From the NCBI GenBank assembly GCA_900455085.1, contig UGTZ01000001.1, positions 3,130,501-3,194,500 of the forward strand: a stretch of 64,000 nucleotides of DNA, given 5' to 3'. The notes beneath the pieces were generated by a model. That model was not told the DNA's origin and made no database searches. It was given only the letters and a program-made list of their open reading frames with translations. The stretch is from Providencia rettgeri (GTDB taxonomy: Bacteria; Pseudomonadota; Gammaproteobacteria; Enterobacterales; Enterobacteriaceae). This document shows, piece after piece, positions 10,020-18,722 of the stretch (its first letter is position 1; each line of letters opens with the position of its first letter). Made by a program: the position numbers and the translations under genes.

Positions 10020-10311
10020 GAACTGCAGTATTGAATTGCTCAAACACATCAGCTGCACCGCGGTTGAGTGTAATTTCAACAAACACGAGTAAAGATGCAT
10101 CTAAGTAGTGTGGGTTTAATAACGCCGTATAGCCAGAGATAAATCCTTGTCTCTCAAGACGACGCACACGCTCTAAACAAGGTGTTGGGGATAAACCAAC
10201 TCGTTTAGATAATTCTACGTTAGAAATTCGCCCGTCTTTTTGTAGCTCGTTTAATATATTCCTGTCGATACGGTCAAGGTCTTTGCCTGGACGCTTTTTA
10301 TTGTCAATCAT

Positions 10312-10846
10312 CTCTTTATCTCTCTTTCTCTAATTGTTATTTTCTACATCTAAAAATAAGCACCTTAGCCACCACCTTTTTTATTTAGGAATTCGTGTTC
10401 AGGAGCAAATTTTGTTCGTAATGCTGAAGTTAGTGTGAATGTAATTATCACCCACAATTTTTACTTGTATTTTAAATTTGTAAGTAGTGTAAAGTTAATT
10501 TTCCAGTGAGAACAAAAATGCGCCATTTCCATTGATCCGCTAGATAATTAACTCTTACACTGATGTTTTCGCAAATGCGCAGCCGATTGTCAAAGCAAAT
10601 GAATAAAAATCAGTACAAGATTTCGCTTTTTTTTCCAGTAAAACGTTTCGCAGCCTTAATTCAAGATAATTCCTAAAAATTGTGATGCGTGACACAAGCA
10701 ACTTTTTGTCACACTTTTTTACATTTTGTCGGTTTTACCTATTAATGAAATAAGCCAAATGAAACTAAGTCGCACTTAAACCACTTTTGTTAGCCTCTTA
10801 TTTCTCCTACAATCTGATAAATGCTTTTTAGATTAAAGAGGAATTC
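10312..10846. other. Divergent lrp-trxB intergenic region
   Basis: This 535-bp region lies between the oppositely oriented lrp (minus) and trxB (plus) starts. It is AT-rich with several A/T tracts. In relatives the lrp promoter and Lrp autoregulatory sites lie here; I cannot assign individual boxes. AGAGG precedes the trxB ATG as a ribosome-binding site. No open frame of note. Confidence 0.6.
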
Positions 10847-11806
10847 ATGAGCACAACAACACATCGCAAGTTAATCATTCTTGGTTCTGGCCCAGCTGGC
10901 TATACTGCGGCTGTCTATGCTGCACGTGCAAACTTAAACCCAGCATTGATTACTGGGGTGGAAAAAGGCGGTCAATTGACCACCACAACTGAAGTTGAAA
11001 ACTGGCCTGGTGACCCAGAAGGATTAACCGGTCCAGGGCTTATGGAACGCATGCATGAGCACGCGTCAAAATTTGATACTGAAATCATTTCTGACCATAT
11101 CCAAAAAGTGGACTTAAAACAACGTCCTTTCCGTTTAATTGGCGATGAAAATGAATATACCTGTGACGCTTTAATTATTGCGACAGGCGCTTCCGCACGT
11201 TATATCGGTCTGCCTTCAGAAGAAGCGTTCAAAGGCCGTGGAGTTTCAGCTTGTGCAACCTGTGATGGTTTCTTCTATCGTAATCAAAAAGTGGCTGTCG
11301 TTGGCGGTGGAAACACCGCGGTAGAAGAAGCGCTGTACCTTTCTAATATTGCATCAGAAGTCCATTTAATTCATCGCCGTGATAGCTTCCGCGCAGAAAA
11401 AATCCTTATTAACCGTTTAATGGATAAAGTTGAAAACGGTAATATTATCCTGCATACCGACCGTACATTAAATGAAGTCTTAGGTGATGACATGGGGGTT
11501 ACAGGTGTGCGCTTAGAATGTACTAAAACACACGCAACTGAAGATATCCCTGTTATGGGCGCATTTATTGCCATCGGCCACAGTCCAAATACGGGCATTT
11601 TTGAAGGTCAACTCGATTTAGACAACGGTTATATTAAAGTGCAATCAGGCACCCAAGGCAATGCGACCCAAACCTCTGTTGAAGGTGTGTTCGCTGCCGG
11701 TGATGTCATGGACCACATCTACCGTCAAGCCATTACCTCTGCTGGCACAGGCTGTATGGCCGCCTTAGATGCAGAGCGATATCTTGATGGCTTAGCATCT
11801 AAATAA
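10847..11806 (+). CDS. trxB: Thioredoxin reductase
   Basis: Cytoplasmic flavoenzyme that passes electrons from NADPH through FAD and a redox disulfide to thioredoxin. The 319-aa product (E. coli 321) has the FAD-binding GSGPAGYTAAVYAAR at residues 13-27, the redox-active CATC at 136-139, the NADP-binding VVGGGNTAVEEALYL and the C-terminal FAD motif GVFAAGDVMD. The ribosome-binding site is AGAGG, 6-7 nt before the ATG. A strong terminator follows, so it is probably monocistronic. Its position between lrp and cydDC matches E. coli, apart from the inserted DUF4153 gene. Confidence 0.98.
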   Translation: MSTTTHRKLIILGSGPAGYTAAVYAARANLNPALITGVEKGGQLTTTTEVENWPGDPEGLTGPGLMERMHEHASKFDTEIISDHIQKVDLKQRPFRLIGDENEYTCDALIIATGASARYIGLPSEEAFKGRGVSACATCDGFFYRNQKVAVVGGGNTAVEEALYLSNIASEVHLIHRRDSFRAEKILINRLMDKVENGNIILHTDRTLNEVLGDDMGVTGVRLECTKTHATEDIPVMGAFIAIGHSPNTGIFEGQLDLDNGYIKVQSGTQGNATQTSVEGVFAAGDVMDHIYRQAITSAGTGCMAALDAERYLDGLASK

Positions 11807-11830
11807 TCAATAAATTATTGTGATTTAAAT

Positions 11831-11864
11831 AGGCTTCAATGTTTATTCAATTGAAGCCTTTTTT
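11831..11864 (+). terminator. Rho-independent terminator of trxB
   Basis: AGGCTTCAAT (11831-11840) and ATTGAAGCCT (11850-11859) form a 10-bp perfect stem followed by TTTTT. Confidence 0.92.
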
Positions 11865-11987
11865 GTTACTGATATTACCCATCTTAACTATTGGTTTTAC
11901 ATATATTTTTAAGAGCAAGTTTATATTGTACTTCTCGAATACTCCCTATACTGTTTTTACATAACATTTACGAATATAGGTGTAGGT

Positions 11988-13667
11988 ATGGGGCAACAAT
12001 TAGAACGTGATGCCATTCGCGGTTATTCTTATTTTATTATTGTCATACTTGCCGTGATGCAAGGTATCGTCATCACTGCCACCACTGATTACGCCATCCG
12101 TATAGAAAGCCAATTAAGCGCGAGTACTCTATATCTGCCGATTTTGCTCGCTATTTTTGTTCCTTCAGCAATAAGTTACCTAATTACCAATGCAAAATCC
12201 GGTATTTTTTATCTCAACATCGTCGTTATTATTGGGTTAATTTTCTGGCTCAATTACTGGCATGCCCAAGACTTTAAAAATCCTGCAGATACAGACCCAT
12301 TCTTCGCCTTTATCACCCTAACCGTCCTGTTCTTTTTTATGCTTCCTTGGATGCAACTGTGGCAAGTAACAAGAACATGGAAAATCGATTACGGTTGCTT
12401 AATGGGGCTATATATTAAAAATACCTTTTTAGGTGTTCTAGCTGCTGCTATCGGTGGGTTGCTAACTCTAATCATAAAAATAGCCAGTTTCCTATTTGAT
12501 ATTGTTAACCTTAATTTTTTGAGTGAAGCTCTTGATAACGACGTTATCTACTGGGTGAGCTTTGCACTTGGCTTCAACGTGAGTTTAGTTTTTTTACGGG
12601 CAACACTAAATGTACAGCTCAGTAATTTTGCTAGCTTTATTGCTCGTTTTTTCTTACCCCTCTTAAATATTGTTGCCGTTATTTTCTTAGGTGGTTTTGT
12701 TGTTTCCTACTTTTCAGGTTTAAGCTCCACGAATTTAGGCTCCGCGGTGATGCTATGGTTTTTAATTTTAAACCTCATTTTCATCAATTTTGTGTATGGT
12801 GATGGTACGAGCCAATATCAATACCGTACAGGTCTAAATGGTTTTGTCTTAATTAGCATTATTCTACTCAATTCATTTTCAATACTTTCTCTCTATGGCA
12901 TTCTGGTACGAGTAAACCAGTATAGTTGGAGCGTTGAACGCCTGTATGCATTTACTATTGCCTTATTTCTATTTGTATTGGTTTTTGCTTACAGTATTGC
13001 CATTATTTATAAAAGATCAGCTTGGATGTCCTATTTAGGGTTTATCAATAAAGCGGGAATTTTGTCTCTAATTGCCATTATATTGGTCATTAACAGCCCT
13101 ATTGCTGATTTTAAACGCATCACACTAAACAGTATTCTTGCTGGCGTTGAAAATGGCAAAATTAAAGTCAATAGTTCGCTTGCTTATGACTTAAAACAAT
13201 TAGGTGAAAAGGGGCAACAGGCTTTTGAGCAACTCAACAACAACCCTGAATATCAAAAACTATTCCAAACTAGTCCTTATGAAGAAGAACAGCGTAAGCC
13301 GCTGAAATTAGTATTAATTCAAGCTAAAAATAGCCCCACAATACCGGACAACTGGTTCGATCTCGGAGAAAACCTTAGCAGTGCGTGGTATTGCACTTCA
13401 CAATACGACCCATACCCATGTGTAGGCTTTATGGCCGATGTAAACCAAAACAACCAAAATGATGTGGTTATGTGCTATTCCTACCCAAGTAGTTCGAGTA
13501 TTGATTGCAATATATGGCAACAAACGGAACAGAGCTGGGAGTTAATGGATACGCAAACTCGCACATTTAATACCATGCAAGAAAAAGCTCAGGCTTGGGA
13601 TAATTTATTAAAAGGAAATTTTAAATTAAAACCCAAAGAATGGTTAATGATAGACCCCACTTCTTAA
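11988..13667 (+). CDS. DUF4153 domain multi-pass membrane protein
   Basis: The 559-aa product has ten or more hydrophobic helices within residues about 15-390 (for example YSYFIIVILAVMQGIVITA near the start) and a soluble C-terminal part of about 170 residues. Family assignment to DUF4153 is from the overall pattern of helices and the conserved DFKRITLNSILAGVENG region. The C-terminal domain includes Cys-containing segments (AWYCTSQYDPYPCVGFM and a later CYSYPSSSSIDCNIW). Function is unknown. It lies alone between trxB and cydDC, with its own terminator. The ATG at 11988 is preceded by an AGGTGTAGGT stretch, a plausible ribosome-binding site. Confidence 0.75.
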   Translation: MGQQLERDAIRGYSYFIIVILAVMQGIVITATTDYAIRIESQLSASTLYLPILLAIFVPSAISYLITNAKSGIFYLNIVVIIGLIFWLNYWHAQDFKNPADTDPFFAFITLTVLFFFMLPWMQLWQVTRTWKIDYGCLMGLYIKNTFLGVLAAAIGGLLTLIIKIASFLFDIVNLNFLSEALDNDVIYWVSFALGFNVSLVFLRATLNVQLSNFASFIARFFLPLLNIVAVIFLGGFVVSYFSGLSSTNLGSAVMLWFLILNLIFINFVYGDGTSQYQYRTGLNGFVLISIILLNSFSILSLYGILVRVNQYSWSVERLYAFTIALFLFVLVFAYSIAIIYKRSAWMSYLGFINKAGILSLIAIILVINSPIADFKRITLNSILAGVENGKIKVNSSLAYDLKQLGEKGQQAFEQLNNNPEYQKLFQTSPYEEEQRKPLKLVLIQAKNSPTIPDNWFDLGENLSSAWYCTSQYDPYPCVGFMADVNQNNQNDVVMCYSYPSSSSIDCNIWQQTEQSWELMDTQTRTFNTMQEKAQAWDNLLKGNFKLKPKEWLMIDPTS

Positions 13668-13683
13668 TACTAATTAAAAATGC

Positions 13684-13717
13684 AGGTGACTTAACATTTC
13701 TTTGTTAAGCCACCTTT
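13684..13717 (+). terminator. Terminator after the DUF4153 gene
   Basis: AGGTGACTTAACA pairs with TGTTAAGCCACCT with one mismatch, followed by TTTT. Confidence 0.8.
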
Positions 13718-14081
13718 TCATTACGTAAAAATACAGTAACATCTCAAGATTATTACATCCCAAACCTTACTGAAATATTAAATTTACCTTTATAAAACAA
13801 TTTAATAACAAAACACAACTCACCGTAAATAACCCACTTTTATTATGTAACATATCGTGGTGAAGCTGTTATGATGTACCCTAGTACCCGAATTTATGGG
13901 TAAGATCAAAAACGCAGATTTTCTTATAACCACCAATTGCGTTACCAGATCAAAAAATTATCGTTCTCATGCGGTATAAAATAGTCCAACTGTAATATAG
14001 CGCATGGTAAAAGCAACGTTAGGTTGGTATTTCCTAACTATACTCAATGACATTAAAACTACACCTGCTAACTAAATCATT
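13718..14081. other. Intergenic region upstream of cydD
   Basis: About 360 bp of AT-rich sequence between the DUF4153 terminator and cydD, presumably carrying the cydDC promoter. No open frame, repeat or RNA recognised. No obvious Shine-Dalgarno precedes the cydD ATG. Confidence 0.55.
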
Positions 14082-15848
14082 ATGGATAAATCAAGACAGA
14101 CTGAATTGGTACGTTGGTTAAAACAACACAGTGCCCCTGCCAAGCGCTGGTTGCGGATCTCTATGTTACTAGGTATTTTGAGCGGATTACTGATTATTGC
14201 TCAAGCCTGGTTCTTAGCTGTTATCTTACAAGCATTGATTATGGATAACGTTCCTCGAGAACAGCTATTAACTCCCTTTATTCTTCTGATTTGCGTTTTC
14301 ATCTTACGTGCAATTGTCACCTATATACGAGAACGTGTTGGCTTTCGTTGTGGCCAAGTGGTGCGCCAAGAAATACGCACCATGGTACTCGATAAACTTC
14401 AAGAACTCGGCCCTGTATGGGTTAAAGGTAAGCCTGCGGGTAGCTGGGCCACGATTATTCTTGAACAAATTGAAGACATGCAAGACTACTATTCACGCTA
14501 TCTTCCACAAATGTATTTAGCGGGGATCATCCCCATTATGATCCTGATTGCTATTTTCCCATTTAACTGGGCTGCTGCACTTATTTTATTCGTCACTGCC
14601 CCGCTAATTCCTATTTTTATGGCATTAGTCGGGTTAGGTGCTGCGGATGCTAACCGCCGTAATTTTATTGCATTAGGCCGTTTAAGCGGTAGTTTTCTCG
14701 ATAGATTACGAGGCCTTGATACCTTGCGGTTATTTTTTCGTGAAAAAGCAGAAATTAAGCAAATTCGCGAATCAACAGAGGATTTTCGTTCTAGAACGAT
14801 GGAAGTACTAAGAATGGCATTTCTATCTTCTGGTGTACTTGAGTTTTTTGCATCGATTTCTATTGCTGTTGTTGCCGTCTATTTTGGTTTTTCTTACCTA
14901 GGTGAAATGAACTTTGGTAGCTACGGTCTACCTGTCACACTATTTGCCGGTTTTCTTGCCCTGATACTGTCTCCAGAGTTTTTCCAACCACTACGAGATC
15001 TTGGCACATACTACCACGCCAAAGCACAAGCTGTTGGTGCCGCTGAAACACTCGAAACATTGTTAAACAGTGATAGAGAACAAAACACTCAACAAGGAAC
15101 CCAAACACTGAGCGATGATGCTATCTATATTCAGGCTAAACAATTAGAAATTTTATCCCATGATGGCGTGCGCCTTGCTGGGCCATTAGATTTCAATATT
15201 GAACCACAACAGCGTATTGCGATTGTTGGTCAAAGTGGCGCAGGGAAAAGCTCATTACTCAATTTATTGTTAGGCTTTTTACCTTATCGTGGCTCCATCA
15301 CCGTAAATGGTGTTGAACTTCGTGAATTATGTCCTGATAAATGGCGTGAATTACTTGGTTGGGTTGGGCAAAACCCTCACCTTCCAGAGCAAACACTGGT
15401 TGAAAACATCTGTTTAGGCAAGCCAAATGCTACAGAGGCAGAAATTCAACAGGCTATTGATAATGCATATGTTTCCGAATTCTTAGCCCATTTGCCTGAC
15501 GGTCTAAATACCAAATTAGGTGACTATGCCGCCCGCCTTTCGGTCGGGCAGGCTCAGCGTGTTGCCGTTGCACGAACCCTGTTGAAACCTTCTCGTATGC
15601 TACTTCTAGATGAGCCCGCTGCGAGCTTAGACTCCCACAGTGAGCAACGTGTTATGCAAACACTTAACCAGCTATCAAGTCAGCAAACAACCCTTTTAGT
15701 CACCCATTTGCTGGAAGAAACCCTTGATTATGACCAAATTTGGGTAATGGCTAATGGTCAAATCATTCAGCAAGGTAATTACACACAACTAAGTCAATCA
15801 GAAGGCGCTTTTGCCCAGTTACTTGCCCATCGCAGTGAGGAGCTTTGA
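14082..15848 (+). CDS. cydD: Heterodimeric ABC exporter subunit CydD
   Basis: With CydC it forms the inner-membrane ABC transporter that exports cysteine and glutathione (heme is also implicated) and is needed to assemble cytochrome bd oxidase. The 588-aa product matches E. coli CydD. Six N-terminal membrane helices (residues about 20-330) are followed by the nucleotide-binding domain with Walker A GQSGAGKSSLLN (about 383), signature LSVGQAQRVAVARTLL and Walker B MLLLDEPAASLD. Its stop lies 2 bp before the cydC ATG, so the pair is translationally coupled. Confidence 0.97.
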   Translation: MDKSRQTELVRWLKQHSAPAKRWLRISMLLGILSGLLIIAQAWFLAVILQALIMDNVPREQLLTPFILLICVFILRAIVTYIRERVGFRCGQVVRQEIRTMVLDKLQELGPVWVKGKPAGSWATIILEQIEDMQDYYSRYLPQMYLAGIIPIMILIAIFPFNWAAALILFVTAPLIPIFMALVGLGAADANRRNFIALGRLSGSFLDRLRGLDTLRLFFREKAEIKQIRESTEDFRSRTMEVLRMAFLSSGVLEFFASISIAVVAVYFGFSYLGEMNFGSYGLPVTLFAGFLALILSPEFFQPLRDLGTYYHAKAQAVGAAETLETLLNSDREQNTQQGTQTLSDDAIYIQAKQLEILSHDGVRLAGPLDFNIEPQQRIAIVGQSGAGKSSLLNLLLGFLPYRGSITVNGVELRELCPDKWRELLGWVGQNPHLPEQTLVENICLGKPNATEAEIQQAIDNAYVSEFLAHLPDGLNTKLGDYAARLSVGQAQRVAVARTLLKPSRMLLLDEPAASLDSHSEQRVMQTLNQLSSQQTTLLVTHLLEETLDYDQIWVMANGQIIQQGNYTQLSQSEGAFAQLLAHRSEEL

Positions 15849-15850
15849 TA

Positions 15851-17593
15851 ATGAAAATTTTATTACCTTTCTTAGCCCTTTACCGCCGCCATTGGTTTTT
15901 AATTACATTAGGTATCATCTTAGCGATTGTGACCTTACTGGCGAGTATTGGTTTACTTACCCTTTCCGGTTGGTTTTTAGCCGGAACCGCAATTGCTGGT
16001 TTTCCGGGTCTTTACTATTTTAATTACATGTTACCTGCTGCGGGTGTCCGTGGCGCCGCTATTTTTCGTACCGCTGGCCGTTATGGAGAACGCCTAGTTA
16101 GCCACGATGCCACCTTTAAGGTACTTGCTCATTTACGGGTTTTTGCTTTTAGTAAAGTATTACCCCTTTCACCGGGAGGTATCAGCCGTTTCCGTCAAGG
16201 GGAGTTACTCAATCGCCTCGTCGCTGACGTAGAAACTCTAGATCACCTCTATTTACGTGTTTTATCGCCGATCATTACTGCATTTTTTGTTACCTTTGTC
16301 CTTATTTTTGGTTTAAGTTACCTCGACCCTCGTCTTGCGTGGACTCTTGGTGGCATCATGCTGTTTTTACTGTTTACCATGCCATTTATATTTTATCGTG
16401 CTGGCAAACCCATCGGCCGTGAACTAACCGAATTACGTGGAAGTTATCGCACTATTTTAACCTCTGCACTGCAAGGGCAAGCTGAGCTAACATTGTTTGG
16501 CGCCACTGACCGTTTTCGTCAAAACTTGCTTAATATTGAAAACAAATGGCAAATACGCCAACAACAGCAAGCGGCACTTACTGGGCTATCTCAAGCCATT
16601 ATTTTATTTGCCTCTGGTGTGACTGCTACACTACTTCTTTGGATGGCTGCCGACCATGTGGGAGGGGATACCAAACCAGGTGCACTCATTGCTTTGTTTG
16701 TTTTCTGTGCGCTGGCTGCTTTCGAAGCACTAGGCCCAGTTGCGGTAGCCTTCCAACATATGGGGCAAGTGATTGCGTCTGCTACTCGCGTTTCTCAATT
16801 AATGACCGCGAAACCGGAGGTAACTTTCCCAAGTGAAAGCCCTTCAATCGCAACATTGGAAAGCCTGACTGTCGACAATATTTCATTTACCTATCCAGAG
16901 CAGCCATTTGCCGTTCTTCACAATGTATCTTTAACGTTAAATAAAGGCCAACACCTTGCTTTATTAGGTAAAACTGGCTGCGGTAAATCAACGCTCCTTC
17001 AATTATTAACTCGTGCTTGGGATGTTGATAGCGGAACCATCTACTTAAATGGCACGCCTATTAACGAATTTAGCGAAAAATCGTTACGCAATATGATGTC
17101 TGTTGTGCCACAACGGGTTCATGTCTTTAGTGATACATTACGCAATAATCTATTACTCGCCAATGAACAAGCGACTGATATCGAATTAAATGAAGTATTG
17201 CAACAAGTTGGCTTGGGCAATTTATTAGAAAACGAATTAAAGCTTAATGCATGGATGGGAGAAGGCGGTCGACAGCTTTCAGGTGGGGAACAGCGCCGCT
17301 TAGGCATTGCCCGTGCTTTGTTACATAATACCCCATTAATTCTAATGGATGAGCCAACGGAAGGGCTTGATGCGCATACAGAACAACAGATTTTAGCACT
17401 ACTCAAAGAAAAATGTGCTGATAAAACATTAATTGTCATTACTCACCGCATGCAGGGCTTAGAGGAAATGGATAACATTTGTGTGATGGATAATGGTAAA
17501 ATCATCGAACAAGGTACTCATCAAGCGCTGTTAGGCATGCAAGGCCAGTATTATCAGTTCCGCCAGCGCCACTGGGCACAGCAACCGCTCTGA
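15851..17593 (+). CDS. cydC: Heterodimeric ABC exporter subunit CydC
   Basis: Partner of CydD. I chose the ATG at 15851 (MKILLPFLALYRRHWF): GAGGAG lies about 8 nt upstream, whereas an in-frame TTG two codons earlier would sit too close to it. The product is 580 aa (E. coli 573). Membrane helices occupy residues about 15-310. The ATPase domain has Walker A GKTGCGKSTLLQLL, signature LSGGEQRRLGIARALL and Walker B LILMDEPTEGLD. The ORF ends 7 bp before aat, the usual cydDC-aat arrangement. Confidence 0.97.
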   Translation: MKILLPFLALYRRHWFLITLGIILAIVTLLASIGLLTLSGWFLAGTAIAGFPGLYYFNYMLPAAGVRGAAIFRTAGRYGERLVSHDATFKVLAHLRVFAFSKVLPLSPGGISRFRQGELLNRLVADVETLDHLYLRVLSPIITAFFVTFVLIFGLSYLDPRLAWTLGGIMLFLLFTMPFIFYRAGKPIGRELTELRGSYRTILTSALQGQAELTLFGATDRFRQNLLNIENKWQIRQQQQAALTGLSQAIILFASGVTATLLLWMAADHVGGDTKPGALIALFVFCALAAFEALGPVAVAFQHMGQVIASATRVSQLMTAKPEVTFPSESPSIATLESLTVDNISFTYPEQPFAVLHNVSLTLNKGQHLALLGKTGCGKSTLLQLLTRAWDVDSGTIYLNGTPINEFSEKSLRNMMSVVPQRVHVFSDTLRNNLLLANEQATDIELNEVLQQVGLGNLLENELKLNAWMGEGGRQLSGGEQRRLGIARALLHNTPLILMDEPTEGLDAHTEQQILALLKEKCADKTLIVITHRMQGLEEMDNICVMDNGKIIEQGTHQALLGMQGQYYQFRQRHWAQQPL

Positions 17594-17600
17594 GGCGTAT

Positions 17601-18302
17601 ATGTATCAATTAGATGACGACTCCTATTTATTCCCTCCCGTGTCTGAAGCCATGCGGGAGCCCAATGGTTTATTAGCGATTGGCGGAGATCTTTCATCAA
17701 AAAGGCTGCAAGCCGCTTATTATGATGGTATCTTTCCTTGGTTTAATCCTGGAGAGATGCCTTTATGGTGGTCTCCGGACCCTAGAGCAGTACTCATGGT
17801 TGGTGAGCTTCATATTAGCCGGTCAATGAAAAAAGTATTAAAAAAGCAGACTTATCGCATTACCGTTAACCATGCATTCAAGCAAGTTATTGAAGCTTGT
17901 TCTGTACGCCAAGAAGGCACATGGATTTTACCCGAAGTTCAAGCTGGGTATTTGGCATTACACCAAGCAGGAATGGCTCATTCCATTGAAGCTTGGTATG
18001 GCGATAAACTCGTTGGAGGCCTGTATGGTGTGAACATGGGGCACCTATTTTGTGGGGAATCTATGTTCAGTAGAATGAATGATGCATCCAAATTTGCTTT
18101 TATTACGTTCTATTTTCATTTTTTGCGCTATAATGGGCAACTTTTTGATTGTCAGGTACTTAACCACCATACCGCCTCAATGGGCGCAAAAGAGATATCC
18201 CGTAGGGATTTTTTACATATTCTTTATCGGTGGCGTGACAAAGCGATTGACCCCGCCTGCTGGATACCGCAATCGATTGAAATACCGCCAATTTTCGATT
18301 AA
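17601..18302 (+). CDS. aat: Leucyl/phenylalanyl-tRNA-protein transferase
   Basis: Cytoplasmic enzyme that adds Leu or Phe from its tRNA to proteins starting with Arg or Lys, creating N-degrons recognised by ClpS and degraded by ClpAP. The 233-aa product has the diagnostic blocks FPPVSEAMREPNGLLAIGGD, GIFPWFNPGEMPLWWSPDPR and GGLYGVNMGHLFCGESMFS. It is 7 bp after cydC and just upstream of infA. Its partners clpS and clpA are about 3 kb away in this window, putting most of the N-end-rule pathway in one region. Confidence 0.97.
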   Translation: MYQLDDDSYLFPPVSEAMREPNGLLAIGGDLSSKRLQAAYYDGIFPWFNPGEMPLWWSPDPRAVLMVGELHISRSMKKVLKKQTYRITVNHAFKQVIEACSVRQEGTWILPEVQAGYLALHQAGMAHSIEAWYGDKLVGGLYGVNMGHLFCGESMFSRMNDASKFAFITFYFHFLRYNGQLFDCQVLNHHTASMGAKEISRRDFLHILYRWRDKAIDPACWIPQSIEIPPIFD

Positions 18303-18443
18303 TGAATTTTGGTTTTACATTAATTTTATTCCTTCACTTAAAAATAAAGATCGCGTTAAAATGCGACACTTCTTTACTTAGTGCGGGTTTTTGGGCATTA
18401 TCTTGCCCGTTAAAAATCACGGTTATTAAACTTAGAGGATTAG

Positions 18444-18662
18444 ATGGCCAAAGAAGACAATATTGAAATGCAGGGCACAGTTTTAGATACCCTGCCAAAC
18501 ACAATGTTCCGTGTTGAACTGGAAAACGGTCACGTGGTGACTGCTCATATTTCTGGAAAAATGCGTAAAAACTATATCCGCATCCTGACAGGCGACAAGG
18601 TAACTGTAGAGTTAACACCTTATGACCTGAGCAAAGGCCGAATCATTTTCCGTAGCCGTTGA
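18444..18662 (+). CDS. infA: Translation initiation factor IF-1
   Basis: A 72-aa single-OB-fold protein that binds the 30S A site during initiation. MAKEDNIEMQGTVLDTLPNT and the downstream HVVTAHISGKMRKNYIRIL are almost unchanged from E. coli. AGAGG lies just before the ATG. It is followed by a hairpin terminator and the convergent clpA gene. Confidence 0.98.
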   Translation: MAKEDNIEMQGTVLDTLPNTMFRVELENGHVVTAHISGKMRKNYIRILTGDKVTVELTPYDLSKGRIIFRSR

Positions 18663-18687
18663 TATTCGCTTCAGGCAAGGCCTGACA

Positions 18688-18718
18688 ACCACAGGTGCAT
18701 TGATACACCTGTGGTCTA
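18688..18718. terminator. Hairpin between convergent infA and clpA
   Basis: ACCACAGGTG (18688-18697) and CACCTGTGGT (18706-18715) form a perfect 10-bp stem. U-tracts are short on both sides. Its place between two gene ends suggests a bidirectional terminator. Confidence 0.7.
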
Positions 18719-18722
18719 TTCG

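Larger units (their letters stand above)
8374..10311 (-). pseudogene. lrp: Leucine-responsive regulatory protein Lrp, disrupted by an IS91-type element
   Basis: The N-terminal half (10311 down to about 10020) encodes MIDNKKRPGKDLDRIDRN... with the helix-turn-helix (NVELSKRVGLSPTPCLERV) up to FEQFNTAV. The C-terminal half (8580 down to 8374) resumes at QKLEEIQECHLVSGDFDYLL and ends SNRLVIKTR. Joined without the insert they make a 164-aa protein nearly identical to E. coli Lrp, the global feast/famine regulator. The insertion lies at the V/Q codon boundary, between the DNA-binding domain with its linker strand and most of the RAM effector/oligomerisation domain. The 5' fragment reads two codons into the element (HG, then stop). 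An ATG inside the element could start an 86-residue frame containing the C-terminal half. Neither fragment is expected to work as Lrp. The halves are otherwise undamaged, which suggests a recent event. Confidence 0.95.

Noticed and set aside
18663..18722. A tRNA gene between infA and clpA, where E. coli has serW
   Set aside because: Only 60 bp with a terminator hairpin; no tRNA fold.
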